Below, one piece after another: positions 1 through 8,234 of a stretch of 64,000 nt of DNA. The notes under the pieces are model-generated. The model made no database searches and was not told the origin of the DNA. It saw only the letters and a program-made list of their open reading frames with translations. Source of the stretch: Amycolatopsis cihanbeyliensis (GTDB lineage Bacteria > Actinomycetota > Actinomycetes > Mycobacteriales > Pseudonocardiaceae); contig NZ_VFML01000001.1 in the NCBI RefSeq assembly GCF_006715045.1, positions 4,804,501-4,868,500 on the forward strand, written 5' to 3'. Positions within the stretch are counted from its first letter, which is position 1; every line of letters begins with the position of its first letter. The position numbers were made by a program, and so were the translations under genes.

Positions 1-1
1 C

Positions 2-352
2 GGCCGCGGGACAGTGCTCGGTGACCGCAGGCCGTACCCGGTCGCGCTGGTCACCCTGGACGCCGATGAGGTTCTGCACTGGGCACGGGCGCTGGGCCTG
101 CCCGAGGACCGCGCGGAGCTGGCAGGGCAGGATCGGGTGCGCGAGCTGGTCGCGGAGGTCGTCGAGCGGGCCGACCGGAACTACGCGCCGCCGGAACGCA
201 TCCGGGACGTCGCGGTCCTCGGTGCCGAGTGCACTACCCGGACGGGTGAGTTGACGCCGACGATGAAGATCCGCCGGAATGTCGTCAGGGACAAGTATGC
301 GGAGGTCGTGGACGCGATCCACGACGGCGGACCGCCAAACTCTGATAAGTAA
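2..352 (+). CDS. Fatty-acyl-CoA ligase (AMP-forming), C-terminal fragment
   Basis: The gene enters from the left edge; 117 codons are visible. The reading frame is open to base 2, so the GTG at 14 is probably internal. The text resembles the C-terminal lid of long-chain acyl-CoA synthetases of the FadD15 type: a GDRRPYPVALVTLD block, then the lid lysine region LTPTMKIRRNVV, where the Lys would contact the adenylate. Such enzymes activate fatty acids to acyl-CoA with ATP. Only the lid is present, so substrate cannot be judged. Confidence 0.8.
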   Translation, partial: GRGTVLGDRRPYPVALVTLDADEVLHWARALGLPEDRAELAGQDRVRELVAEVVERADRNYAPPERIRDVAVLGAECTTRTGELTPTMKIRRNVVRDKYAEVVDAIHDGGPPNSDK

Positions 353-402
353 TCTTATCCAATATCTGTCGTGATCGGGGTCACCGGCTTACACTTCGGC
401 GC

Positions 403-1386
403 ATGAAAAGGATCAGATGTGCGACCATCGCCGTTCTGGCCTCGCTCTCGCTGGTGTTCGCCGGTTCCCCCGCGGCCACGGCGCAGGCCTCGCCAGGACC
501 GCCACTCGAGACGCCGCGGTCCGAACTGGACGCCGCGCTGCACTGCGCGGAAGGCATCGACGACGCGACCGTGAACCCGGTGCTGTTCGTGCCGGGGACC
601 ACGGCCGAGGGCGGGGAGAACTTCGCCTGGAACTACGTCACCGCACTGCGGAACGAGGGTTTTCCCGCCTGCTGGGTGAATTATCCCTACCGTGGCTGGC
701 GGGACATGCAGACCTCCTCGGAGTACGTGGTCAACGCGATCAGGACGATGCACGAGCGCAGCGGCCGCAAGGTGTCCACCATCGGGCACAGCCAGGGCGG
801 TTTGCATCCCGCGTGGGTGGCCCGGTTCTGGCCGGACGTCGCCGGGATGCTGGACGACGCGATCAGTTTCGGCGCGCCCTTCCAGGGGTCCTCGGTCGCG
901 AGCCTGTACTGCGGGGTGCTGAACCTGTTCCCCACCGGCTGCCAGGAGTCGTTCTGGCAGTTCACCAAGGGTTCCGGCTGGTCCCGGGCGCTGAACGCGG
1001 AACCGATGCCGGAAGGCCCTTCGTTCACCTCCGTCTACACGGACTTCGACGAGGCCGCCACGCCGGGCGAGGCGGCAAGCAGGCTGGACGGGGCCGCGCA
1101 CATCGGGGTGCAGGACATCTGCCCCGGGCGGTTCGCCGAGCACTTCACCCTGGTCGTGGATGCCGTGCCGTACGCGCTCACCCTGGACGCGCTCCGGCAC
1201 GACGGCCCCGCCGATCCGGGCCGTATCGACAAGTCGGTGTGTGGCAAGGGATTCATGCCGCTGGACTGGCCGGGCTTCGCCAAGACGGTTCCGGACCTGC
1301 TCTCGTTGCCGGCGAAGGCGTGGCTACAGAGCCCACCGTGGACCTGGGTCCGCGCCGAACCCCCGCTGCGGGACTACGCGCGGTGA
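403..1386 (+). CDS. Secreted alpha/beta-hydrolase lipase
   Basis: The protein has 327 residues. An N-terminal signal peptide (MKRIR, then a hydrophobic stretch ending near ATAQA, about residue 28) points to export. The nucleophile elbow GHSQGG places the catalytic Ser at about residue 130. The oxyanion region is VLFVPGTTAEGGENF. This matches actinobacterial extracellular lipases and esterases of the lipase class 2 type. Several cysteines (for example CGVLNLFPTGC) may form disulphides. It stands alone in its own transcription unit, with an ATG 16 bases upstream of an AT-poor leader. Substrate is not visible from sequence. Confidence 0.82.
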   Translation: MKRIRCATIAVLASLSLVFAGSPAATAQASPGPPLETPRSELDAALHCAEGIDDATVNPVLFVPGTTAEGGENFAWNYVTALRNEGFPACWVNYPYRGWRDMQTSSEYVVNAIRTMHERSGRKVSTIGHSQGGLHPAWVARFWPDVAGMLDDAISFGAPFQGSSVASLYCGVLNLFPTGCQESFWQFTKGSGWSRALNAEPMPEGPSFTSVYTDFDEAATPGEAASRLDGAAHIGVQDICPGRFAEHFTLVVDAVPYALTLDALRHDGPADPGRIDKSVCGKGFMPLDWPGFAKTVPDLLSLPAKAWLQSPPWTWVRAEPPLRDYAR

Positions 1387-1481
1387 ACCCGGTACCGACC
1401 GGCGTGGGGTGACGCCCCGACCCCGCGACGCGTGCGAGACTGTCCGCCGGTTTCGCGGACATACTGGGGGAACAAGCACGC

Positions 1482-2264
1482 ATGATGGGTCGCACGCACG
1501 CCCTGACCGGCTGGTGCGCCGGGCTGGCCGTGGCACCACTCGCCGGCGCGGGTTCGCTCGCGCAGGCGGTGGTGTTCGCGGCGACCACGGCGGGGTTCGC
1601 CTTGCTGCCGGACCTCGACCATCCCGGCGCGCGGGCCTCGAAGCTGCTCGGCCCGGTCACCGGGGCGCTGTCCTGGTTGCTGCGCAAGGCATCCGGCGCG
1701 CTGTACTCGGTCACCAAGGGACCACGGGACGAGAACGGCAAGGGGACGCACCGGCATCTCTCGCACACCGTGCTGTTCGCCGCCGCGCTCGGCGGGCTGA
1801 CCGCGCTCGGCACCGACGCGGGCGGCGGCTGGGCGGTGGCCGGGGTAGTGCTGTTCGGTCTGCTGCTGGCCGAGGACGCGCTGGGCGACTGGCTGCTCCC
1901 GGTCGGCGGGGCCGCGGTGATCCTGTGGGCCTACCAGACCCCGGATGTGCTCGGGCAGCTCGACGCGGTGTCCGGTTGGCTCGGCATCGCCGTCGCCGTC
2001 GGCTGCTTCACGCACTGCCTCGGCGACGCGCTCACCGAGTCCGGCTGTCCCTTCCTGTTCCCGCTGCCGATCGCCGGGGAGACCTGGTACGAACTCCGGC
2101 CACCGAGCTGGTTGCGGTTCCGTACCGGGAAGAAGGTGGAGAACGCGCTGATCTTCCCCGTGTTCAGCGTGCTGGCCGTGCTGCTGGTCCCCGGGGTATG
2201 GGAGCTGCTGGTCGACCTGATGAACCGGCTGTTCGCCGACTCGACCGTGGAGGCCACCCGCTAG
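1482..2264 (+). CDS. Membrane-bound metal-dependent hydrolase (YdjM-like)
   Basis: This 260-residue protein has about five hydrophobic segments. Its start, MMGRTHALTG, carries the first metal-ligand His, and LLPDLDHPGARASKL and HRHLSHT carry further His/Asp ligands. That arrangement is typical of the LexA-regulated YdjM/DUF457 family of inner-membrane metal-dependent hydrolases. The reaction in this family is poorly defined. The ATG at 1482 overlaps a second in-frame ATG at 1485. Confidence 0.75.
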   Translation: MMGRTHALTGWCAGLAVAPLAGAGSLAQAVVFAATTAGFALLPDLDHPGARASKLLGPVTGALSWLLRKASGALYSVTKGPRDENGKGTHRHLSHTVLFAAALGGLTALGTDAGGGWAVAGVVLFGLLLAEDALGDWLLPVGGAAVILWAYQTPDVLGQLDAVSGWLGIAVAVGCFTHCLGDALTESGCPFLFPLPIAGETWYELRPPSWLRFRTGKKVENALIFPVFSVLAVLLVPGVWELLVDLMNRLFADSTVEATR

Positions 2265-2347
2265 CCGCGGTGCCCGGCACCGTGGTCTCCGCGCGAGTCA
2301 TCCGAAAGACGATGGCGGCGCCGTCACGCACGGTAGATCATGCATAG

Positions 2348-3085
2348 GTGTTGGTTGAGAATCTCGCCTCCCGGCCGGACCTGCTGGAGCCGGCGCTCGG
2401 GCTCGGCGATGTCGGCGCCGAGTTCGCCCACCATGACCGGATCGCGACGCTGACCAGGGCGCGGCGGCTGGCTCGCAGGTGGCCCGAGTGCTTTCTCGTG
2501 CTGCTCGACGGCGATGAACCGGTCGCCCGCGCGGCGAGCGTTCCACTGGTCTTCCCGGACGTCGACCGGACCGAACTGCCGGACCACGGCTGGGACGGCG
2601 CGGTGCTGTGGGCGATCGAGGACGTGCTGGACGAGCGGTTGCCGACCGCGCTGGTGGCGCTGGACGTGCAGGTGGTGCGGCCGCGGCGGGGCAAGGGGAT
2701 CGCCGGGGAGGCCCTGCTCGCACTGCGCGAGGTTGCCAGGGCGCGCGGTCTGAGCCGGATGGTGGTTCCGGTCCGGCCTACCGGCAAGCCGGACTACCCG
2801 CGGCTGTCCATGCCTGGTTACGTCGCGCTGCGCAGGGAGGACGGCCTGCCCGAGGATGCCTGGTTGCGCACGCACGAGCGGCTGGGCGCGCGGTTCGTCA
2901 AGATCGCTCCCTTCGCCATGACCGTGACCGGAACCGTGGGGCAATGGCGGTCCTGGACTGGAAGGTCCTTTGTGGATGGACCGAATGTGGTGTCCGGCGG
3001 GCTGGCGCCGGTACTGGTGTCGCTGGAGCAGGATCTCGGCGTCTACGTGGAGCCGAACGTCTGGTACGAGCATCCTCTTTCGTGA
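2348..3085 (+). CDS. GNAT-like acetyltransferase family protein
   Basis: This 245-residue cytosolic protein starts at GTG 2348; a TAG directly upstream at 2345 fixes the reading frame. Residues around 105-130 read VQVVRPRRGKGIAGEALLAL, which resembles the acetyl-CoA pyrophosphate loop (R/Q-x-x-G-x-G/A) of GNAT enzymes, followed by an amphipathic helix. No partner gene is evident; the next gene is convergent. The acyl acceptor is unknown. Family call is moderate because the N-terminal half is not distinctive. Confidence 0.55.
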   Translation: MLVENLASRPDLLEPALGLGDVGAEFAHHDRIATLTRARRLARRWPECFLVLLDGDEPVARAASVPLVFPDVDRTELPDHGWDGAVLWAIEDVLDERLPTALVALDVQVVRPRRGKGIAGEALLALREVARARGLSRMVVPVRPTGKPDYPRLSMPGYVALRREDGLPEDAWLRTHERLGARFVKIAPFAMTVTGTVGQWRSWTGRSFVDGPNVVSGGLAPVLVSLEQDLGVYVEPNVWYEHPLS

Positions 3086-3096
3086 GGGCTGTCGTG

Positions 3097-4191
3097 CTAC
3101 CCCACGGTGAACTCGAAACCGCCGCGCAGCCCGGATTCCCCGGCGAGCCGAGGGGCCAGCAGCCGCCAGTCCACGCTCAGCTCCCGCCCGGGCGCCATCT
3201 CGGCCGGGATGCGCAGCCCCATGGCGAACCGGACCGAGCCGTTCGCCGGGATCTCCCGCACCGGGCGGCAGTTCAGCCGGTAGAACTCGCTCTCGTTGAC
3301 CGCCGCCACCTGGTGGCCGCCGAGCGAGAAGCGCTCCTGGAGGTAGCCGGGGCACGGGTCGAGCGGGACTGCCTTACCGGTCGGGTTCGCCAGCCGTACG
3401 TGGTAGGTCACCAGCTCGCCTGCCTTCCCGGTGGTCACCGGTTCGAGCGTGGCCTTCAGCACCCGCAGCGGGGAGTCCATCGCGGTCTCCCGCGCGGGCT
3501 CGTCGAAGGCGCTCGCGGAGAGGTGGGAGGTGGACCGGGACTTGACCCCGACCTGGTTGCACGGCGGCGTGGTGTCGGTGCGTACCGGGGCGCGCAGCTC
3601 GCCGCCGCCCTCCGGGAGGTGGATCGCCAGCTCCAGCCCGCCGTCCACCTGCCGGCAGAACGGGCCGGTCCAGTCCAGCCGCAGGGTGGCCGACTCACCG
3701 GGCGGCACGATCGTGACCCGCTGCCGGCCCTCCTGGTTGATCGCGTGCGAGTAGTTGATCGGCACCTCGCCGTTCCGGTCGCGCAGCCGGGTGTCCACCT
3801 CGCCGCGCAGCCGGCAGGTGTCCTGCCCGGTGTTGGTCACCTCGGCTTGCCCGATGAGCTTGCCGCCCGGCTCCGCCCGGACGGTGTGCTCGCCGCCGTC
3901 GGTGTTGCTCGGGGACAGCCAGGAGGTCAGCTCGCCGCGTAGCTGCCCGGCCCGGCAGGGCCCGGCGTCCGGGTCGGTGCGGCGCTCGCGGGGCGGGGTG
4001 TTGAACTCGTTCTCGCCCGCCGGCTCGTCCACCCAGGGGACGGTGCCGTCGGGCAGCAGGGTCGCCGGGGCGGACACCGTGGGTGGCAGCGGCTCGGTCG
4101 AACCGGTTCCCGCGGCCGGGTTCCGGGCGCCGCACCCGGCGAGCAGGAGCAGGGACACCACGCACGCCAGGAGCGGCACCGGCCTGATCAT
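3097..4191 (-). CDS. DUF4232-like lipoprotein
   Basis: The ATG at 4191 gives MIRPVPLLACVVSLLLLAGC, a lipoprotein signal with the lipobox LLAGC; an upstream in-frame start at 4221 would add ten residues before the signal. The mature part contains about two beta-rich segments with widely spaced cysteines (DTCRLRGE, CRQVDGG, PCNQVG, NCRPV). This resembles the DUF4232-type extracellular domains common in actinobacteria. It is probably anchored to the outer face of the membrane. Function is unknown. Confidence 0.65.
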   Translation of the reverse strand: MIRPVPLLACVVSLLLLAGCGARNPAAGTGSTEPLPPTVSAPATLLPDGTVPWVDEPAGENEFNTPPRERRTDPDAGPCRAGQLRGELTSWLSPSNTDGGEHTVRAEPGGKLIGQAEVTNTGQDTCRLRGEVDTRLRDRNGEVPINYSHAINQEGRQRVTIVPPGESATLRLDWTGPFCRQVDGGLELAIHLPEGGGELRAPVRTDTTPPCNQVGVKSRSTSHLSASAFDEPARETAMDSPLRVLKATLEPVTTGKAGELVTYHVRLANPTGKAVPLDPCPGYLQERFSLGGHQVAAVNESEFYRLNCRPVREIPANGSVRFAMGLRIPAEMAPGRELSVDWRLLAPRLAGESGLRGGFEFTVG

Positions 4192-4236
4192 CGGGTCAGT
4201 GTGCCGGATCGGGACGGCCACGGGGTAGGGAACGCG

Positions 4237-5238
4237 TCACCGGGCGGGATCGACGCCGAACTGCTCGGCGAGGTCGTCCAGCATCGCGTGCGCGCCCTGC
4301 AGGCTCACCGAGGTGAACCACACGGTGTCGTCCACGTTGGTGATCTCGCCCTCCAGCGAACCCCACAGCGGGTTCGACTCGAACTGCGCCCTCGGGTCGT
4401 CCTCCTCGGTGCGCGGATCCTGGTAGGTGGAGACGAAGATGTGGTCGGCGTCCAGCTTGGTGATGTTCTCCTGGCTCAGGTCGACCGAGATCTTGTCCTG
4501 GCTGTCCGGTTGCCCCTCGGGGCGTTTCAGGCCGGCGTCGGCCATGATGATGCCGGGGTAGGAGGCGCCGCTGTACAGCCGCACGGTCGGCTCACCCTCC
4601 ACGAAGCGCACCAGGGACACGGTGGCGTCGCGGCCGAGTTTCTCCTTGACGGCCTCGCCGATCGTCCTCGCCCGCCGCTCGTAGGCGCCGATCTTCTGCT
4701 CGGCCAGCTCCTCCTTGCCGAGTGCCCTGGCCAGCAACCGGATGTTCTCCTTCCAGGTCGCCCCGGTGGTCTCGCTGAACACGGTCGGCGCGACGCCGGT
4801 CAGCTCGTCGTAGATCTGCTCGTGCCGCACCTTGGCGGACACGATCAGGTCGGGCCGGATGTCGTAGAGCTGCTCGACATCGGGCGTGTTCAACTGCCCG
4901 ATCTCCTTGGCCTCGCTCGCGAAGGTCTTGTCCCGCTCGGGAAGGTAGTCGGGTAGCTGCGCGCCGGAGGCGGGGAACCTGGTGAACGCGACCACCTGGG
5001 TCTCCAGTGCCAGCGCGGCGTCCACGTAGCTGGAGTCCAGCGCGGCGACGGTCTCCGGCTTCGACTCGATGGTGGTCTCACCCATCGCGTGCTGGATCGT
5101 GCTCGGGAACGATCCCGGTTCCCCGGTGGCCTCGGGTTCGGCTGGGGGTTCCTCGTTGCCGCCGCAGGCCGTGAGGGTCAGGCAGGCTACGGCCACCGCG
5201 GCGATACTTCTGCGCAGCGGGCGTGCGGAGCGGGGCAT
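4237..5238 (-). CDS. Fe3+-siderophore ABC transporter substrate-binding lipoprotein
   Basis: The protein has 333 residues, with a signal peptide and the lipobox LTLTAC at about residue 25. The mature part follows the FecB/BtuF-like periplasmic-binding fold: NTPDVEQLYDIRPDLIVSAKV is the conserved first-lobe helix and strand, and GVAPTVFSE follows. A palindromic iron box lies 20 bases upstream. It is the last gene of the siderophore locus and would bind the ferric form of the product. No permease or ATPase gene lies beside it, so the transporter must be completed elsewhere. Confidence 0.88.
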   Translation of the reverse strand: MPRSARPLRRSIAAVAVACLTLTACGGNEEPPAEPEATGEPGSFPSTIQHAMGETTIESKPETVAALDSSYVDAALALETQVVAFTRFPASGAQLPDYLPERDKTFASEAKEIGQLNTPDVEQLYDIRPDLIVSAKVRHEQIYDELTGVAPTVFSETTGATWKENIRLLARALGKEELAEQKIGAYERRARTIGEAVKEKLGRDATVSLVRFVEGEPTVRLYSGASYPGIIMADAGLKRPEGQPDSQDKISVDLSQENITKLDADHIFVSTYQDPRTEEDDPRAQFESNPLWGSLEGEITNVDDTVWFTSVSLQGAHAMLDDLAEQFGVDPAR

Positions 5239-5258
5239 CGAGGTCTCCTTCGCATTTG

Positions 5259-5274
5259 GTTAGCCTTGGCTAAC
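5259..5274. promoter_or_regulatory. Iron box (IdeR/DmdR1-type operator)
   Basis: GTTAGCC-TT-GGCTAAC is a perfect inverted repeat and matches the core of the actinobacterial DtxR-family iron box. It sits just upstream of the substrate-binding lipoprotein and overlaps the stop codon of the decarboxylase. The lipoprotein therefore probably has its own iron-repressed promoter. Confidence 0.75.
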
Positions 5275-6477
5275 GCGGAAGAATACCTGTTCAGGGTGCG
5301 GGTGGCTGAGAAAGTCGTGGTGAGAGATCTCCCACCCGTACGCGCCTGCCCGCTGGAACGCCAGCACGTCGCCCACCCGCACCTGTTCCAGTGGCACGTC
5401 CCTGGCCAGCACGTCCTTCGGGGTGCACAGCTCGCCCACCACGGTCACCGGTTCGCCACGCACCGCGGGCCGGGGCGCGTCCAGGTCCCAGCGCTCCACC
5501 GGCAGCACGGTGAACGGGTGACTGTGCTGCCAGGACACCGGCAGCCGGAAATGGTGCGTCCCGCCGCGCACCAGGAGGTAGTTGACGCCGTGGTTGCGCT
5601 TGATGTCCAGCACCTCGACCAGGTAACGGCCGCAGTCCGCCACCAGGTACCGGCCGCATTCGAAGTCGATCTCCCGCCAGTGCGCGGGGAAGGTGCGCCG
5701 CACCAGGTCCTCGAGGCCCGCGGTGAACCCGGCCCAGTCGAAGCGGCGAGCGGGATCGGTGTAGTCGATTCCGATGCCGCCGCCGAGGTTGAGCACCTCG
5801 CAGCGCAGGCCGAACCGGTGCTCCCAATCCAGCACCCTGTCCCGGTAGTGCGCCAGCATCGCCAGATGCGCCCGCGCGGAGAGGTTGTTGGAGACCGAGT
5901 GCAGGTGAAACCCCGCGACCCGCACGCGCGACGTTTCGCGGGCTAACCGTAGTGCCTCGGGCAGGGCGGGCTCCTCGATGCCGAACTGGGTCGGCCTGCC
6001 CGCCATGGCCAGGGTGGCCGCGGGGAACGGCCCGGCCAGGTTCACCCGCAGCAACACCTCGGCGGTGCGGCCCATCCGGTCCGCGACCGCGGCGACCCGG
6101 TGCAGCTCCAGCACGCTTTCCACGTGCAGCCGCCGGACCCCGCCTGCCAGCGCCTCGGCGATGGCCCGCTCGGTCTTGGCCGGGCCACCCATGATCACCG
6201 GCGCGTCCGGGGACGCCGCCCGCGCCTTGGCCAGCTCGCCCGCCGAGGCCACCTCGAACCCGGCCACTATGGGCGCAAGCGTTTGCAGCAGCGGTTTCGC
6301 GCTGTTCGCCTTCATCGCGTAGAACATCCGGCACCGCTCGGGCAGCGCCGCCACGACCGCGCGTACGTGCCCGGCGAGCGCCGCAAGGTCGTACACGTAC
6401 GTGCACACCGATCCGTTTCGAGACTGTTGATCCGAAACGTGAGCGCTGATCTGGTGAGCATTGATCTCGTTTCGCAT
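5260..6477 (-). CDS. PLP-dependent decarboxylase of siderophore biosynthesis (SbnH-like)
   Basis: This 405-residue enzyme has the alanine racemase/ornithine decarboxylase fold (fold type III). FYAMKANS carries the PLP lysine (K56). GGGIGIDYT is the phosphate-binding glycine loop, and GELCTPKD holds the conserved Cys near the active site. In staphyloferrin B synthesis SbnH decarboxylates a citryl-diaminopropionate intermediate. A longer open frame continues upstream to 7533, but that part is antisense-like text inside the next gene. The start at 6477 shares one base with the upstream stop (TGATG), which indicates translational coupling. Confidence 0.85.
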   Translation of the reverse strand: MRNEINAHQISAHVSDQQSRNGSVCTYVYDLAALAGHVRAVVAALPERCRMFYAMKANSAKPLLQTLAPIVAGFEVASAGELAKARAASPDAPVIMGGPAKTERAIAEALAGGVRRLHVESVLELHRVAAVADRMGRTAEVLLRVNLAGPFPAATLAMAGRPTQFGIEEPALPEALRLARETSRVRVAGFHLHSVSNNLSARAHLAMLAHYRDRVLDWEHRFGLRCEVLNLGGGIGIDYTDPARRFDWAGFTAGLEDLVRRTFPAHWREIDFECGRYLVADCGRYLVEVLDIKRNHGVNYLLVRGGTHHFRLPVSWQHSHPFTVLPVERWDLDAPRPAVRGEPVTVVGELCTPKDVLARDVPLEQVRVGDVLAFQRAGAYGWEISHHDFLSHPHPEQVFFRVSQG

Positions 6478-8234
6478 CACTGCTCCGGCTCGGCGAGGGG
6501 GTTGGGCACGGGATGCAGGCGCAGCTCGGTGTCCGGCAGCAGCCGCCGGGTGGTCAACTTCTCCACCGCGATCCGTGGCTTGCCGATGTCGAACAGCGCT
6601 GACCGGTGCGCGAGGCCGGGGAAGCGCTCCCGGTAGCGGTGTAGTTCGGCGCGTACCACCGCCCAGAACTCGCGCTCGTCCAGCCCGTAGGACTCGGCGA
6701 GGAAGATCGCCAACTCGCCGAGGTTGATGAAGAAGAAGGCGTCCAGCAGGAAGTCGGTGACCAGGCTCGGGTCCTCGGTCTCCACGAAGGAGTTGCGATT
6801 GTGGTGGTGCGCCGGCGTGCCCGCCAACCGCGGGCACAGGTCCGGTTCGGCGAGCAGGTCCCGGCTGAACCGCACCCCGTCGTGGAAGTCCTTCAGCGCG
6901 ACCCTGGCCGGTACCCCGTCCCGGTGCACCAGCACCATGTTCTGCGCGTGCGCCTCCAGCGCGATCCCGTGCGCGCACAGCAGGTGCACCAGCGGCGGCA
7001 CGCTCACCCGCACCAGCCGGATCAGCCAGTCCCGCGGGCCCCGCGCGCGGACCCACGGGTCGAGCAAGGGGCTGCCGTCCAGCTCCCGCGCGGTCAGCCC
7101 GGTGAACGGCACGGCCGACTCGCCGGGTTCCAGGTGGTCGTGCAGGCTCTCCCGCCAGACGCATCCCAGCGCGCCGTAGGAGTCCGCACGCAGCAGGTCG
7201 GTTCCGGTGTCCGGGGTGAACGCGCTGCCCAGCACCTCGCCCAGCAGGATCACCCCGCACTCGGTGCGCAGGAACTCGTCCCCGGCCACCACCCGGCGCA
7301 GCCAGTCCGAGATCAACGGGGCGTTGCGGACCGTGTGCGGGGCGAGCCCCCTCTCGGTCGAGGTGTTCACAATGGACAACGCGAGTTTCAGGTACGGCCG
7401 TTCCGGGCTGGTTCGGCAGGCCAGCGTGCGGATGGACTGCTGGGCGCGGAACTCGTCCGGGTCGTTGCCCAGCACCCGCAGCTCGCCACGCCGTAGCTGC
7501 TCGGCGAACACGTGGACGATCCGTTCCCGCCACTGCCAGGGGTGTACCGGCAGCAGGGTGAACTCGCCCTCCGGTGCGATCCCGGTAAAATGATCCATAG
7601 TGGACTCACCGAGTTGCCCGCGAAGGAAGTCCCGCTCCCGCACCGAGTCGGATACGGTCACCTCGGTGCACTCCCGGCCGGCCGCCAGCCACAGTGGCCG
7701 GATCGGCGCGGCGAACTCCGGGCCGAAGGCGAGGTTGTCGGCCAGGTCGAAGCCGATCCTGGACTTGTAGGTGGGGTGGTAACGGTGCCCCTCGGTGACC
7801 GTGCCCTCCAGGGTGTCGTAGCCGGCGCCGGCCAGCACGTCGCCGCGACGCCGCCGGGCGTACTCGGCGAGCGCGTCCTTCACCAGGGTCTCCTCCAGCT
7901 CGCGGGCGAACCGGGCCAGCCGCTCCGGCTCGGCGGCCAGCCGCTCGCGCACCTCACCGAGGAAGCGGCTCGGCGACTCCGCCTCCACGCCCTCCCGGTA
8001 CACCGGGCCGTCCAGCGCGACCCGGTGAAACCCGTGCCTGCGACGCGCCGTGAACCGGTACCGAACCGGGGCGCCACGGCCATCGCTTCCATCCACAATG
8101 TACCCATCAGGATCGCGGCGCACCTGTAACGCGTCCTCGTACAGCAACGACTCCACCAGCTGGCGGAACACCCGCCGCCGCACCGTGCCGAAGGCCGGCG
8201 CGGTCAACGCGCGTTGCACGAGTTCGGGGTCCAT
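6477..8234 (-). CDS. NIS siderophore synthetase (IucA/IucC family), copy 1
   Basis: This protein has 585 residues, the usual size for IucA/IucC synthetases. These enzymes join a carboxylate such as citrate to an amine or alcohol using ATP. Family landmarks seen: HPTYKSRIGFD, LLPVHPWQW, KLALSIVNTSTERGL, and EAHAQNMVLV near the C-terminus, then FRIC-like text replaced here by ALKDFHDGVR. It overlaps the gene before and the gene after by single bases (TGATG), so it lies in one translationally coupled operon with the other two synthetases. Confidence 0.9.
   Translation of the reverse strand: MDPELVQRALTAPAFGTVRRRVFRQLVESLLYEDALQVRRDPDGYIVDGSDGRGAPVRYRFTARRRHGFHRVALDGPVYREGVEAESPSRFLGEVRERLAAEPERLARFARELEETLVKDALAEYARRRRGDVLAGAGYDTLEGTVTEGHRYHPTYKSRIGFDLADNLAFGPEFAAPIRPLWLAAGRECTEVTVSDSVRERDFLRGQLGESTMDHFTGIAPEGEFTLLPVHPWQWRERIVHVFAEQLRRGELRVLGNDPDEFRAQQSIRTLACRTSPERPYLKLALSIVNTSTERGLAPHTVRNAPLISDWLRRVVAGDEFLRTECGVILLGEVLGSAFTPDTGTDLLRADSYGALGCVWRESLHDHLEPGESAVPFTGLTARELDGSPLLDPWVRARGPRDWLIRLVRVSVPPLVHLLCAHGIALEAHAQNMVLVHRDGVPARVALKDFHDGVRFSRDLLAEPDLCPRLAGTPAHHHNRNSFVETEDPSLVTDFLLDAFFFINLGELAIFLAESYGLDEREFWAVVRAELHRYRERFPGLAHRSALFDIGKPRIAVEKLTTRRLLPDTELRLHPVPNPLAEPEQ

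Noticed and set aside
355-1200. Long leftward open frame of 281 codons opposite the lipase
   Set aside because: It is the antisense shadow of a strong gene with signal peptide and nucleophile motif; GC-rich third positions keep the opposite strand open.
6478-7533. Upstream extension of the decarboxylase open frame to 757 codons
   Set aside because: The extra part lies in another frame of the NIS synthetase gene and lacks protein character; the decarboxylase starts at 6477.
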